This document shows, piece after piece, positions 9,390-21,144 of a stretch of 64,000 nucleotides of DNA; position 1 is the stretch's first letter, and each line of letters begins with the position of its first letter. The translations under genes were made by a program, and so were the position numbers. The notes below the pieces were generated by a model. That model was not told the DNA's origin, did no database searches, and saw only the letters and a list, made by a program, of their open reading frames with translations. The stretch comes from Batkoa obscura. Lineage: Eukaryota; Entomophthoromycota; Entomophthoromycetes; Entomophthorales; Batkoaceae. Location of the stretch: contig JASVEC010000005.1 of the NCBI GenBank assembly GCA_030770535.1, positions 186,001-250,000 of the forward strand, in the 5' to 3' direction.

Positions 9390-9908
9390 TTACTGCTTAT
9401 CTTTACACTCCTCACACTTACGAATATCTTGTAACCATTTCTCACATTTACCATTTTCTTTTGTTCCCTCGCATGTACATTGATCTCCTAAACAAACCCA
9501 ACAAACATTACCTTCTGGCTTCTCTACGGAAAATTCTTTATCCAATGCTCTATTCCAACAGATATAATTAGATTTTGGACATGGATGACCATCTACCCAT
9601 TTACATTTATTAATAAAAGGTACAGCTGGTCGTGAAGGGTCACGGAAAGGGTGAGCTAAATCTTCAAGGTCATGTGAGACATGGGGTTTAAATTCATTAT
9701 AGCTTAGTGTTGAGCCATCTGATTTATTATCAGCTTGGAATCTAAAGTTATTATGACTTGGATTTGGGAGATCTACTTGTTGATTTGAACTTTGATTAAG
9801 GGTAATTTCCGCTGGGTTAGCTAAATCTTCTAAATCATTTGTATTTGATGGGAATAAACTAAGGCTTAAAATACTAGTTAATTGAGTTAATGATATTAAA
9901 GACTTCAT
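9390..9908 (-). CDS. Secreted ten-cysteine protein, copy 3
   Basis: I place the start at 9908, giving MKSLISLTQLTSILSLSLFP, which aligns with the signal peptides of the other two copies. An ATG 45 bp further out would add MKSDYNF plus a run of isoleucines encoded by an ATT microsatellite, and is less likely. The product is 172 aa with the motif LEDLANPAEI, a short polar middle, LEDLAHPFRDPSRPAVPF, and the conserved ten-cysteine domain. The domain coding is identical over 245 bp to copy 2. Function unknown. Confidence 0.85.
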   Translation of the reverse strand: MKSLISLTQLTSILSLSLFPSNTNDLEDLANPAEITLNQSSNQQVDLPNPSHNNFRFQADNKSDGSTLSYNEFKPHVSHDLEDLAHPFRDPSRPAVPFINKCKWVDGHPCPKSNYICWNRALDKEFSVEKPEGNVCWVCLGDQCTCEGTKENGKCEKWLQDIRKCEECKDKQ

Positions 9909-9989
9909 TATTATTATTATTATTATTAACAAGAAGTTGTAATCTGATTTCATGATACATTATTGGATTTTATACATTTTTTGAAAATT

Positions 9990-10045
9990 GTTATGTTTAA
10001 AATGAGTTATTTTTTGGATTTTGATGATCTAGGATTGATCGTCCA
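9990..10045 (-). promoter_or_regulatory. Conserved upstream element of the Cys-rich genes, copy 3
   Basis: On the minus strand: GATCAATCCTAGATCATCAA, then AAAAAATAACTCATTTT. It sits about 85-135 bp upstream of the copy-3 ATG, in the same orientation as copy 1. Confidence 0.5.
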
Positions 10046-10956
10046 GATTTAAGGTTAGCGTCAAAATTGAAGTTTAAATTAATGAGGCGGCTATTTTTTT
10101 TTAGCATTTTTGAGTTATTTTTTTTGATTATGAGTAGAAGAAATAAATTAGCATAAATTCTTTAAAAGTTTATTACTATTTTATTGTTATTTTTTTTTAA
10201 AATGTCTAAGGTTTTGTTTTGTTTTATAAACAATGAATTCTATCTGTAAAAGCATAAAGCTCCCCCTATTATTATTATCATTCGATTGAAATGGAATAAT
10301 AACAATAAAACTTATCGAAATTAGAGTTTATTTCACTTTTTTTGATAGCATACATCAATTTTAAACAAAGCCTCAGCTATCAATCCACATAAATTCGGAT
10401 CGAAATAATCGAAATAGCTAAAATGGCACTGAAGTAATTCCCATACGATTCAAAAAAATTATATAATTTTTAAATTAGAATATATATTTTTAAGATACTA
10501 CGATTCTATAATAAAAGTAGTTATCACCTGTGTCACTTGATATTGACTTATTACTCTATAAATTACACTTTAAGTTGAATTGCCCAGTTGTTGTTGTTTA
10601 CAGTTTGATAGGAGAAATTAAAAATTATTTAAATACTTGAAAAGCTAGAGTAAAGGTGAGATTTAGAAAAATAAAATTATTACATAGTAAGTTGATTAAA
10701 GTTATAAAAAGTGCTTATTGAAAGCTATATCTGTGGTTACTTTTATCCATAATTAAATTATTAAGTTTAACTTAATAATTATCAATTATTTATATAATCT
10801 GTTTAACAAGTTTAGAATAAAATCTTAATAAAACTTCATAAGCAAGTACAAATAAATTTTAAGTATTTAAGTTAGATAACTCAAAATACCAACTATTAAA
10901 ACACATTTAAAGTTTATTTGTTTTGATTTTAATTATAATGCAATGTAAATAAGAAG
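10046..10956. other. Intergenic, nothing recognised
   Basis: AT-rich spacer with poly-T runs. No gene-like frame, tRNA or clear repeat was seen. Confidence 0.5.
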
Positions 10957-11263
10957 TAACAAAGATTGAAATATTGATATTAAAAAGAATTAGAGTAAGA
11001 ATTAAGTAACAATAATAATGCTGTAATAGCAACTTTAGAAGTAATAGATTGGAATTGAAATAAATGTTAAAACTTGTTACTATTTTAAAGTATCGTTAAT
11101 TGAATATAAAATAATAAAGATTGAAAAATTGATGCATAAAAAAAGTAGAACAAGAATTAAGTGATATTAATAAGGCTGGAATAACAACCTCGAAAATAAT
11201 AAATTAAAATATAAGTGAATATCAAAGTTGGTATTAATTTTAAAGTAGCAATAGTTGGGTATA
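10957..11263. repeat. Two diverged tandem units of about 153 bp
   Basis: Unit 1 (about 10957-11110) and unit 2 (about 11111-11263) share in order: AAAGATTGAAA, AGAATTAAGT, TAATA-TGCTG/AGGCTGG with AATA-CAAC, then ATTTTAAAGTA, and both end in ATATA or GTATA. They are imperfect. The second ends exactly at the TA that borders the next element. Confidence 0.6.
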
Positions 11264-11540
11264 CAGGGTGTCTAGAGTTTTTATGGGCATTTTTACATTA
11301 TTATAACTTAAATAATAAAAGCAAATAAGATAACGAAACTAATAGATATAGTTTAAAATAGTCTATAATTTTTTATATTTAATTCTTGTATTAATAGAAT
11401 TATCAAAAAGCAATTTTATTAGTATTTAGCAAAAAGTGAAAAAAAATCTCTTCAAAATCATTTTAAACTTTTCATTAAATTATTAAAAAGCTTTTATACT
11501 CAAATAATTTTAATACAATTTTTTATTTTAAAAATATAAA

Positions 11541-11650
11541 TATATGAGTGTTTTTTTTTTTGACTTCATCGCTTTTTCCATTTTTTAAGCGCTATTTGAG
11601 CGGAAAGATTGTTAGTAAAATTCTTAAACACAAAAAAGCATCCCCATATA
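11541..11650 (+). repeat. ~105-bp MITE, copy 1
   Basis: Begins TATATGAGTGTTTTTTTT, has the core AAGCGCTATTTGAGCGGAAA and TTGTTAGTAAAATTCTTAAA, and ends GCATCCCCATATA. The ends are mutual inverted repeats. Confidence 0.8.
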
Positions 11651-11875
11651 CTCAAAGGATTTTCTACCATATCGTACTATTTTGTCAAGTTTAATTTTAT
11701 TTTTTTAATGTAAATAACTTCTTTTATAAAGTTGTATAGTCTAGTCTGATTTAATTCCTATTCGTTTTATTTTGCTATTTTTTAATAATAAAAATAGTTT
11801 TATAAAGCTATTCAATATTAAATTTTTCAATAAAAAATTACGAATAATTTTTACTCTTCTATAAACATCAAGTTA

Positions 11876-11984
11876 TATATGAGTGTGTTTTTTTTGGTTT
11901 CATTATTTTTTCTATCTTTTAAGCGCTATTTGAGCGGAAAGGTTGTTAGTAAAACTCTTAAACAAAAAAATACATCTCCATATA
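11876..11984 (+). repeat. ~105-bp MITE, copy 2
   Basis: Same ends and core as copy 1 (GCGCTATTTGAGCGGAAAGG, then TACATCTCCATATA). Confidence 0.8.
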
Positions 11985-12028
11985 AAAAATACTTTGTATA
12001 ATAAATTATTATTATTTTTTAGAAATGA

Positions 12029-12138
12029 CATATGGGGATGTTTTTTTTGGCTTCATCAATTTTTCCATTTTTTAAGTGCTATTTGAGCGGAAAGATTGTT
12101 AGTAAAATTCTTAAACACAAAAATACATCTCTATATAT
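12029..12138 (+). repeat. ~105-bp MITE, copy 3
   Basis: Begins CATATGGGGATGTTTTTTTT, has the core GTGCTATTTGAGCGGAAAGA, and ends TACATCTCTATATATG. Confidence 0.8.
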
Positions 12139-12510
12139 GTTTAAGTCCCAAGCTATAATATGGTATTTTTGTTGTTTTTTCTGTATTACAATACTTAGAT
12201 ATGAAGCTTTCAATATGAGTATAAATTTTAAACTTTATAAATTTTTTTGGAAAGGATTATTTTGGGCCAGTTTGTTCCAGCACTAATGACATTAGTATTT
12301 TTAATTCTATCAATAAAAGTCAAAATGTAATAAATTATAGGCCATTCTAAACTATATTTATTGATTTCGTTACCTTATTTGCTTTTATTATTTAAATTGT
12401 AATAATGTAAAAATGCCCATAAAAACTTAGATATCCTGTAGTTATTGTAAGCATTAAGTTTAAACAAAATACATTTGAGTACTGATATTTTCTTTGACAT
12501 TCTCATAGGA

Positions 12511-15046
12511 TCAAATGTCACCTCTTTGTGAATCATTAGACCCAATATCACTGCATACACCGGATTTAGAGTGGAATCGAGCTCTTGTTGCCACTAAATG
12601 GGCATAATAAATTGGTGGAACAATAGACACCGATTTGGTGCAACGACAGAATAAATAGCAAAGGTTATTGGTTAAAGCTTGTAAACCATCATTTGTAAAC
12701 TTATTCTCATCATGTAATACATAATAATGGGCTGGACGGGAAGTTCACATGAGACCAAGATGAGGTTGTAAAAAGAAATCAAATTCCTTAGGATTAGTAA
12801 TACCTTTATTGACACAAGTGCCAGCGTGAAGGTTATCAGGTCTATCGGCATCTTGATTTGAAATGGGAAAAAAACAAGCATGATGTCTTTTATTTACTAC
12901 TAAATAAGTTACTGGTGGTAAGTAACCAGACTCCAGCTTTGAGTAAGCTACTTTAATAGCTCCAAGTTCTGCATTTAGAACAGTGGCAAATTGTCCATCA
13001 CTTACACCATCTCTGTAAGAGAGAACTCTTTGTGGCTTTTGGCCACATTCTTTAAAGAAATTTCTAAGAATTTCTACAAACATATCAGCTAAATCTGTAA
13101 TGGTTTCTGTTCTACCAGCTTGTACTCTTATAGATGCACAATAACTTGCCACTTTGAAATCAACTGAACCCACTAAGCTTGCAACCGATGGACAGTTTAC
13201 ATCACATGCTCCAGGATGGGTGATATCAGCCCCCAAAACAATAGCAGGAACAGTATAAATAAATGGTACATCCTCTGGATTAAGGTGCGTATTCACTCCA
13301 CCAAGCTTAACATTCACTTTAAGGCAAACATTAGCACAATATTGATTATTACGTTTTTTGACATGATTCATTTGTACGCATTGTGAATTAATCCCGACAA
13401 CTATATCACACACTCGCTTTACTTCGGCATACAAGGGAGTTACAGTATTCGGTAAAATAAAAAGGATAAGCTGGAGCTCTATTTGGTATAAGTTACCAGT
13501 AAGAAGATATTTTTCTCTTAATGAGTTTTCAATATTACCTTGTGGGTTAACATGATTAATCAGCGGTTGTTTTGAAGGAATATCCATCCCCATGTCTATG
13601 GATGTACTCACAAACTCTCTCAAAAATCTCTGGATATCCCTTTCAGATAAAATATTTGGATCGACAAAAGCTACAACACTCCAAGAAATTAGCTGGGCTC
13701 CTTGAATCACTTTTAAGCCCCTCATATTCCAAGAGCCATTACCTGGTGTAAGGATTGGATTCTCATTACTATGAGGATGATAATTAACTGTAGGACCCGG
13801 TAAAACTCGCGCGTCGACATTGATCATTTCGTTTGAAAGTGAGATTTTAAAGTCATCTAAAAACTCATTTTGATCGTGTCTCAAAATTCTCATACTTTCA
13901 TTAATTTTATTCGCTCTTTCGTTTGGTCGCTGGCAAGTAAACTTGATCATATCAGATGTTTGCTTTTCATTTAACTTCTTCATATGTCTCTGTCCTGGCA
14001 TGATTTTACAAACCTCCAAAGGTAGTTTATTACCTTTCTTGTTGACGATTGTACATGGAAAAAATGGGAAATGAAGACGAAACCTATACTTGTCTTGGAA
14101 ATATTGGGCAACTGAGATTTCATTTCCCGATTCTCCTTCTTTAAAATAGTCATTATCGGCTGCATGTTGAGAGACGCCTTGGCTTTTAAATGTTCTTCTT
14201 ACATCACGGTGAGTTGTAATTACAGTGATACCTTTTAAAGCTTTTGTGATCTTAATCATATCCCTTTCTTGTATACCATGTTGAAAATCTCTGGAATCAC
14301 GTCTGTCCAATAACTTAACTATAAAATCAACTAATGATATAGGCTGATAAAAGCATGTGGGAGTTGTATTTACATTGAGTAGCATTTTTTGGATATTAGG
14401 CTTACAACTTTGGAAATATCCTTGCCAGCTTTCCAAGCCACCATAGACTGCCCTTGCATTCTCTAGAGTAAAGATGGATCTTCCTACAGTAGTAAACATG
14501 GTAGATGGTTTACAACGAAATGCTAATTACAAAGCCATAATAGCCAACAAACAGTCTGAAGTTAAAGAGGTATCACCTTCTAAACATCTATGTAGAATCT
14601 TGATATCAATTTCTTTGACCTTTGTTATAAAAACTGTAAATGGTCGTGGCGGTCTTGCTCTATTTTCGCTATCCTCAGATAGGGTAATCTGAATATTGTT
14701 TTAAACAGTCTTTAAAATAATTGAATAGCTCGCTTCCATAATAAGCAATTCACCAAACGATAAGAGTTCAGCTGAAAACAAGTTTCTTTTTCCATCAAAG
14801 ATAGGTTCTTTTCCAAATTGAGTTGGGTCATAAGACTTTAGTGACTCAGCATATGACTTTGCAATTAACTTTGTGGAAATAGTCGCAGAAAACGAAAGAT
14901 CATAATGGGACATAGTGTTTCTGGTAAAACTTTTAATTTCAAAGAAACTGCTTTTTACCGTTATAAGTCTCCCTGATTGACCATAATCTGGCCTATTACA
15001 AAAGGATTGAGACTCTGGAGTAGCATTGGATTGAATAATGGAGATC
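12511..15046 (-). pseudogene. Argonaute relic (N-PAZ-MID-PIWI)
   Basis: One reading frame on the minus strand carries a nearly whole Argonaute without introns. It covers the N domain (FCNRPDYGQSGRLITVKSSF), linker 1 (TTVGRSIFTLENARAVYGGL), PAZ, linker 2, MID (VKRVCDIVVGINSQCVQMNH) and PIWI (VLGADITHPGA, SYRDGVSDGQF, NKRHHACFFP, then [16 protein letters not shown]). The expected D-E-D-H slicer residues can be matched. It is broken by two TAA codons, 14701-14703 (KTV*NNIQ) and one near 14526 (MAL*LAFR, where the family has Gln), and by TGA at 12745-12747 (GLM*TSRP, where the family has Gly). There is no frameshift in 2.5 kb. Conserved residues have also drifted (KRHHTR to KRHHAC). The N-terminus beyond 15046 is missing or in an unseen exon. 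Argonautes bind small RNAs in gene silencing. Confidence 0.88.
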
Positions 15047-16747
15047 TAAAATAAAAGGTCAATAGTTATTAAGTTAATTGGAGGAAGTTTATACATTTGA
15101 TAATAAGAGTTTGAAAAAGTGAAATATTTCACTTCTATTTTTTTGGAGAACGATTTTAAAAAATGAAAATCAAGAAGAGTATACTTTTCTTTTATGCTTG
15201 CTGTAACGTACTTTTTATTAAATAAGCACAGAAGGACATGTTTATTATATTTATGTTTAATACTTTTGATAATGTATTTATTCATTAGATGAATGTGTCA
15301 TGTATCTTTTCCTTAGTTGATTTTTTAATGGGCTGAATGCGTTTTAACCTTGATAGTTTTTATTAATTTAACAATTTCCTTTCTTATTCAATATCAGTAT
15401 TTTACTATGTTAATTAATGTGAACCTTTAATATAAAAAACTGATATAATATCAAATTATTACAGCAGTAAGGAAAGTAATAAAAAGCATACACTTAATGC
15501 TAACATTTATTCTTTTGTTATGACATTTACCAATTCATATTTTGTCTAAGTAAATAAAACAACAGAATTTAACATTTTGATTGTTTTGGTTTTTCCTTGT
15601 GATGCTAAGTGTTATTTACATATAAGTAAAACAATTTTATTTTTCTATTTTTAATCATATTTGTACAATAAATGAATGACTAAAATCAGCTATTTGTACA
15701 GTAAGCTCACAATTATTATAAAATTTGGTTAATATGTCCCATATTACTCATTTACATACATCTTACACCCTAGAATCCTATATTTAAACCCCATCAGCTT
15801 TATCCATCAACACACGGATCACATTTATGACTTTAAAATTTTCTCAATTATGAAAAGCCTTTCATGTTTTATAAAGCGCTAGTTCCTTTCACAGAGGTAT
15901 GGGTAATGCATAAAAGCTTTATAGCTCTTCGATTTTAACTCAGGACTGAGTTTCTATCTTTTCGATTGCATTATTCTGTCAAGTTGAAAAGTAGCTTTTT
16001 GAAAGTTAAAGGCACAAAAAGTTCACATCTCCTTTTAATTTTATTATGAACAATAATCTAATAACACAATTCCCATTCTAGCAAATGTTTTACACTTATA
16101 AGGCATGTGCCTTGAGCCAACTATTTATATATTTATGTTTCATAGTAACGAATGGAACACTTGAAGCTTTTACCTTGCAAAAGAACTAAAAAAACTACTC
16201 AAGTAAAAATAACGAACACCAATGTCTTAATAAATATTGCTGGATTGATAAAAATTTGATTACGTAGCGACATAATAGTGCATAAATTCAAATATCAGTA
16301 TTTTTTATTTTTTGTTCATTTTGAAAAGAGCGTTATTATGGTATTTTACAACAAACGTGTGATTTTATGTATAGAAATAATACGTTATCATTGAATAATA
16401 TCATAATAATAATAGTTATACCTAGCTTACAAATTTCAGTATTTTATTTGCAATTGATTCAATGAATAAGAATAAAAAATTTATACTTATCTTTATTTTT
16501 TTATGTAACAAACTTAATAAACAATATATATTCTTATAAATAAATTGCATAACATACTTGTGAAATTACAATACACTAAAATAAACGAAGCTATAATCTT
16601 ATATTTGATAATAACACTAACAATCAATAAAGTCAAAATAAATTAGATCTCATTCCTTTATATGAATTTTGGTTTAAATTCAAGCAATATCAATGTAACA
16701 AGTCAAAATCAATATATAGATATAAAGCTGTTAACTGTAACATTGTT
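15047..16747. other. Intergenic, nothing recognised
   Basis: Upstream of the Argonaute relic. No first exon with a convincing donor was found. Otherwise AT-rich without recognisable features. Confidence 0.5.
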
Positions 16748-17362
16748 TTAATTAGCTAAATTTTTAATTATTCTAGCTGGACTACCACCAACAACAACAT
16801 CTTCAGGCACATCTTTGGTAATCATGGCACCAGCAGCGACGGTAGAACGATAACCAATAGTAACTCCAGGGAGGACAATAGCACCTCCGCCAATCCAAAC
16901 GTTATTACCAATTTTAGCTGGTTTAGTATATGTAAACCCCTTCCTTAATTCAGCTTCAATTAGATGTGCAGCTATATAAATATATACATTTGGACCAACT
17001 AAAACACTATCATCAAATTCAACTCTAGCACTATCTAATATAATAACCCCGAAGTTTAAAAGTAACTGTACATGAGTGATGATATTATAACCAAAATCAC
17101 AGTAAAAAGGAGTACACAAATATCCCCTTTCTGTATCTACCTTGCCAAATAATAATTTTATTATCTCTTTCTTTTCTTCTTCTTTAGATGGTGATAAATT
17201 GTTTAAGTTAAATACCTTTTCCTGAGCTACTTTTTGTTCTGCAAGTATCTCCTCATCATACCATACACATGGATATTATTTATGCATCTTTTCTCTATGG
17301 CTTAATTTCTCACGTTCTTCTTTATCTTTAATATATGAGTCCGTCACTATTAAATTTGTAAA
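16748..17362 (-). pseudogene. Maltose/galactoside O-acetyltransferase relic (left-handed beta helix)
   Basis: The frame reads SYIKDKEEREKLSHREKMHK, an in-frame TAA (17276-17278), YPCVWYDEEI, then FGKVDTERGYLCTPFYCDFG, GPNVYIYIAAHLIEAELR, IGNNVWIGGGAIVLPGVTIG and KDVPEDVVVGGSPARIIKNL. These are the N-terminal Mac domain and hexapeptide repeats of the maltose/NodL-type sugar O-acetyltransferases, which move acetyl from acetyl-CoA to a sugar hydroxyl. The usual THP at the active-site loop is AHL here, so His remains but Pro is lost. The only ATG after the stop would give 123 aa lacking the acceptor-binding N-terminus. A possible upstream splice acceptor lies at 17363-17365. Probably a decaying gene; translation from a downstream start cannot be excluded. 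Confidence 0.75.
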
Positions 17363-19286
17363 CTAAACCGTATTTTAAAAATAAAAATAAAAATAGATTT
17401 ATATTTGGTTGCTTTTTTATAACAAACCATTTTAGATTGAGATTTTAAATAGTTATCAACTCTGATTAGTTATTAGCTTTAAAAGTAGGTTAACCTAATA
17501 TGGATTAATAATGCATTCAAAACTGTTTATTTTGACTTGCTGTAGTTCAGCTAGTAACAATGATACTTATTTGCTTCATACTTAAATCAAATAAAAGAAT
17601 AAATTTAAAAAACATTTGGTTCCTTAATAAACACTATTAATACAAAAGTACTAGGGATATTTTAGTATAAACAATATTGCATTTAAAATATGATTAAACT
17701 TAAAGATAGGTTAAATCTGTATTGATTGGAATAAATAAAAATAAACTTTTAAACCGATAATACGTCATCTAGCATCCCTAAAAAGCCTAATTTTCTAATG
17801 AAATGCAAATAGTAATAAAAAACTCTATAACAAAATTGATAGCAAAAGATATTGTTTATCAAGCCATAGTCTTGAAGATGGGTGGTTATTGGTAATAATT
17901 ATTTCAAGTCCTGTGCCTTGATATTAATCAAGATTTTGAAAGGATATTACTGTATATTAAAAAAAAGTTTCATCAAATCTGCTCAAAGTTTAATTTTTTA
18001 TATTCTTATAAGGACACAAAGAGTTGAGAAATAAAGATCTGTATTTTGCAATCTGTCATGCTATTAAAAAATGAATATATAGATAGTTAAACAATCCTAG
18101 TCAATTATAGAGGAATACTATAACAAACGCATCCTATGCATAATAACAAGATCTTCATATTTTTCAATTATAGTTAACTTTAAAAAGCTCATAAATATAT
18201 AACTGGACTGCAGTAGAATTATTTTTAAATTCAAAACATTTTTGATAAAAATAGTATACTTTTAACCAGGAGGTTGAACATGTAACTGCCAGGTAATTAC
18301 GGTTTAAACATAGCAGATCATGGTTTAACTCAGTTCCCATTTTTGCCGGTGTTACAATGTAATCCTCTTTAAAATTTTTCAGTATCTTTTTAAAATAAAG
18401 CTAGAACGTACTTTTTGTTTAACTGTTCTGTAAAAAAACAACCTAAATTTACAAGGCGTAAATTCCCTTAAATGGTATATTAACTCCTTTATACTAGGAA
18501 TTTAAAAAATTTAATCAAAATTTAGTGATAAATTTTTTAAGTTGGTACATAAAAATAACCTCCAACACTTTTATAACAGATAAAAGAACATTCAAAAATT
18601 TATTAGAAATGCAGCATGGCGAATAGATGAAATATTAAGTCGCTTTCATTTAATTTAAAATCAAAATTGATAACAAATAAAGTCGATAATAAATAATTGA
18701 GTTGGATATAGTAAAATACAGTCAATATCAAAAACGCTAAAAAAACCAATGGAGAAGTTGGAATACATTCAAGTTTTTTATAAACTGCTTTATTTCTCTC
18801 CAAATAAGTAACTCATCTGTAGATATTAAATAACAACAGGGTAGTATATATATATTCAGCTTCCATCTTTCCATCTATTATCATTAGTTACAGGTTTTTT
18901 TTTAAATTTAAGAGTAAAAATGGAAGATAGAAAACTTATCAAGTCAACTATAAAATCGTTTCAAATTCTTTTACAAATAGATAAAAAATTATACATCTTA
19001 TTATAAAATTTATTCTTTTTCAATCTACTTCTATATAATACTTATGTGCAATAATTCCATATTTTATATAACAAATAATTTCACTATTTGGAATCCTGAA
19101 ATTTTAATTAATTTTTTTGAAACAACAGGGATAACTTTTATTAATGTAATAGCCTCAAATCACTGGAATCGGTTTAAAGGTTTGATTCCGGCTTTTCGGC
19201 TTCTTCATTTTTAGGCACCTTTGTGTTGATATATTCAATATTATAGCTAACAAAATTTTTAAGGCAACCTAATAGATGTGAAATGC
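17363..19286. other. Intergenic, nothing recognised
   Basis: Long AT-rich spacer. A short frame at 18603-18803 has no coding character. Confidence 0.5.
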
Positions 19287-20015
19287 CTAACCACTCATAT
19301 AGTCTACCATGCGCGTCTTTCTTGATTCTTCTAGATCCTCAAAACATTTCCCATTAAATCTACAGCCAATTCCTTTGATTTTCATTGTTATATTGGAGTT
19401 GAAATGTAATGTGCGATCAAACATAGTAGGACCATATATAGTTCCATGTACTTTGAGATTTAATGTTGTTAACTTCTTAAAGGCTTTAAAGATATCTAAC
19501 CCATCTAGGTATAGATTAAGGTTAATATAAAATTCGAGCACTCTCAATTTGCTTAGGTTCAAATACTCAACAACGCCTCTAACTATTATATTACTTCCAT
19601 GAAATTCCAACAATTCAATTTTATTCAAATAGTTCTTAAATAATTCTAAGGATCCGCCAGCGTTGCTTGTATCTATGATCATCTTTTCTAATTCTGGTAA
19701 TTCGCTGGGTAATATATCCATGGTACTGCTGTGCTGTTTTCTATAATAAAGAGATACCAAATTTGGAAAATTATCCAGGTATTTGATATCATCATCAAAA
19801 AGATTCAAATGTCTCATCAACATCCCATTTTTCTCAATAAAATCCTTTTTATAATCTTTAAACCCTATAAGTCCATCATAAACCAAATGCGTTAAGTTGT
19901 GTTTGATAAAATTACTCATTAACTTGGATAAGTATTTACTCAAGAAAAAGTACTGAAATAAATCAACTGGTTGTAAATACTTGAATATCTGCTCTAACAC
20001 AACCTCAGGTAAAAA
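19287..20015 (-). pseudogene. F-box family relic
   Basis: The frame begins FLPEVVLEQIFKYLQPVDLF immediately after an in-frame TAA (20016-20018), so the ATG present in relatives (MGVKFEYLPEVVLEQIF at 41.3 kb) is gone. It continues with FFLSKYLSKLMSNFIKHNLT, YDGLIGFKDY, FPNLVSLYYRK and LYLDGLDIFKAFKKLTTLNL, as in the intact 430-aa gene at 31453. It stops after about 240 codons at MVDYMSG, missing the C-terminal half. F-box proteins of this kind present substrates to SCF ubiquitin ligases through leucine-rich-like repeats. It is an isolated minus-strand remnant. Confidence 0.75.
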
Positions 20016-20018
20016 TTA

Positions 20019-21144
20019 TTGGTTAGGATGACACAGATATTGCTTTTAAAAATAAGCTAATGCTTGGGGGAATATAAGATTCAATCATTTAAAATTTCAA
20101 ATATTCGTAATAGCAAAATATTCTAAATATTAGTAACTTATCAACATCAAGGGCGTATATTAGTATTTTAAGAGGATCTTTAAAGCAGTATTTCTCAACC
20201 ATTTAAGCCTGATCTACAAAAAAGGCACTAAAAATTATATTTCACATAGTAAACCTATCAAAAAAAACCCCTGGTGGTTAGCAGTTGGTACTCAGATTAA
20301 TCTGAAGTAATTCTGATTTTCCTTTATAATTTTTTAATTAGAATATCCTACGTGTGACAACAGAATACTACTTCTAATAACGTTTCTTTTACTTCTCAAG
20401 TTAACAGCTTTATTGGCTATTTGATTAATAAAATTCTATTAAAGATTTTAACTATTTTCTCTCCTCAAGGACTTAGGGCTAGAACGTTTTATTAGTTGGA
20501 ATAATAATATGTTACTAGGCCAGTCATCTTAAGAGATTAAACCATCAATAATATTGTTTTCGAAAGGAGGAATTTAATTTAATATATTATTTCCTTTAAT
20601 AGCGGCAAAAAGCCGGGATATAGTTTATTTCAGAATGTTTTCAAATTCGTTAATTTTAAAAAATAGCATTAATTTCTTTACCATTACTATTTAATAAAAT
20701 TTTAAAAATTACTTATAACAGGCTGTAGCTATTGATAAGTAAAACATTGTTACTAACTGCTATATTTTTTTTTATATTATGTAGTATCATTTTATATTAG
20801 TTTGATTTCAGATGTATCATATCCTATGCGCTATGAACAAGTCAAATAGATACTTAAAAATATTTTAAAAATGTTGCCCATATATATATTTATTAAAGTA
20901 TAAATATCAAATTACTCTAAATCATTTTATACAAGTCATAATATTATGCTGGAAGTTCTAATCCAAAATAATTAATTATAACATAAATATAAATATCATA
21001 ATTTCTTTACTTAATATATTAAAATAGCCTTTCTTGCGAAATAAAAAGTTACTATAATATAAAAAAGTATAAAAAGAAGTATTAGAGCAGATAGAACTTT
21101 ATAGCGGCAATGGAAAACAGTATTACGCTCATGCAGGGTAGTTT
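20019..21144. other. Intergenic, nothing recognised
   Basis: AT-rich, no gene or RNA recognised. Confidence 0.45.

Larger units (their letters stand above)
11264..12438. mobile_element. Non-autonomous TA-flanked element with ~140-bp inverted ends
   Basis: The left end CAGGGTGTCTAGAGTTTTTA and the right end (reverse complement CAGGATATCTAAGTTTTTAT) start inverted repeats of about 140 bp that share GGGCATTTTTACATTATTA and AATAATAAAAGCAAATAAG. TA flanks both ends (11262-11263 and 12439-12440), as for Tc1/mariner-type elements. No transposase is present. The interior is largely three copies of the ~105-bp MITE described elsewhere. The arms differ at many positions, so the element is not recent. 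Confidence 0.7.

Noticed and set aside
9909-9953. Upstream ATG for Cys-rich copy 3
   Set aside because: It would put a microsatellite-encoded isoleucine run before an already good signal peptide; the internal ATG aligns with both paralogues.
12032-12286. 84-aa plus-strand ORF
   Set aside because: It runs through a MITE copy and the transposon interior; no protein character.
12745-14703. A non-standard genetic code (TAA/TGA read as amino acids), suggested by in-frame stops in Argonaute and F-box genes
   Set aside because: Intact genes end cleanly at TAA or TAG (MDM31, SMC1, SEN2, COA6, GH31). Both TAA and TGA occur inside the broken frames, and conserved residues around them have drifted. 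Pseudogene decay explains this better.
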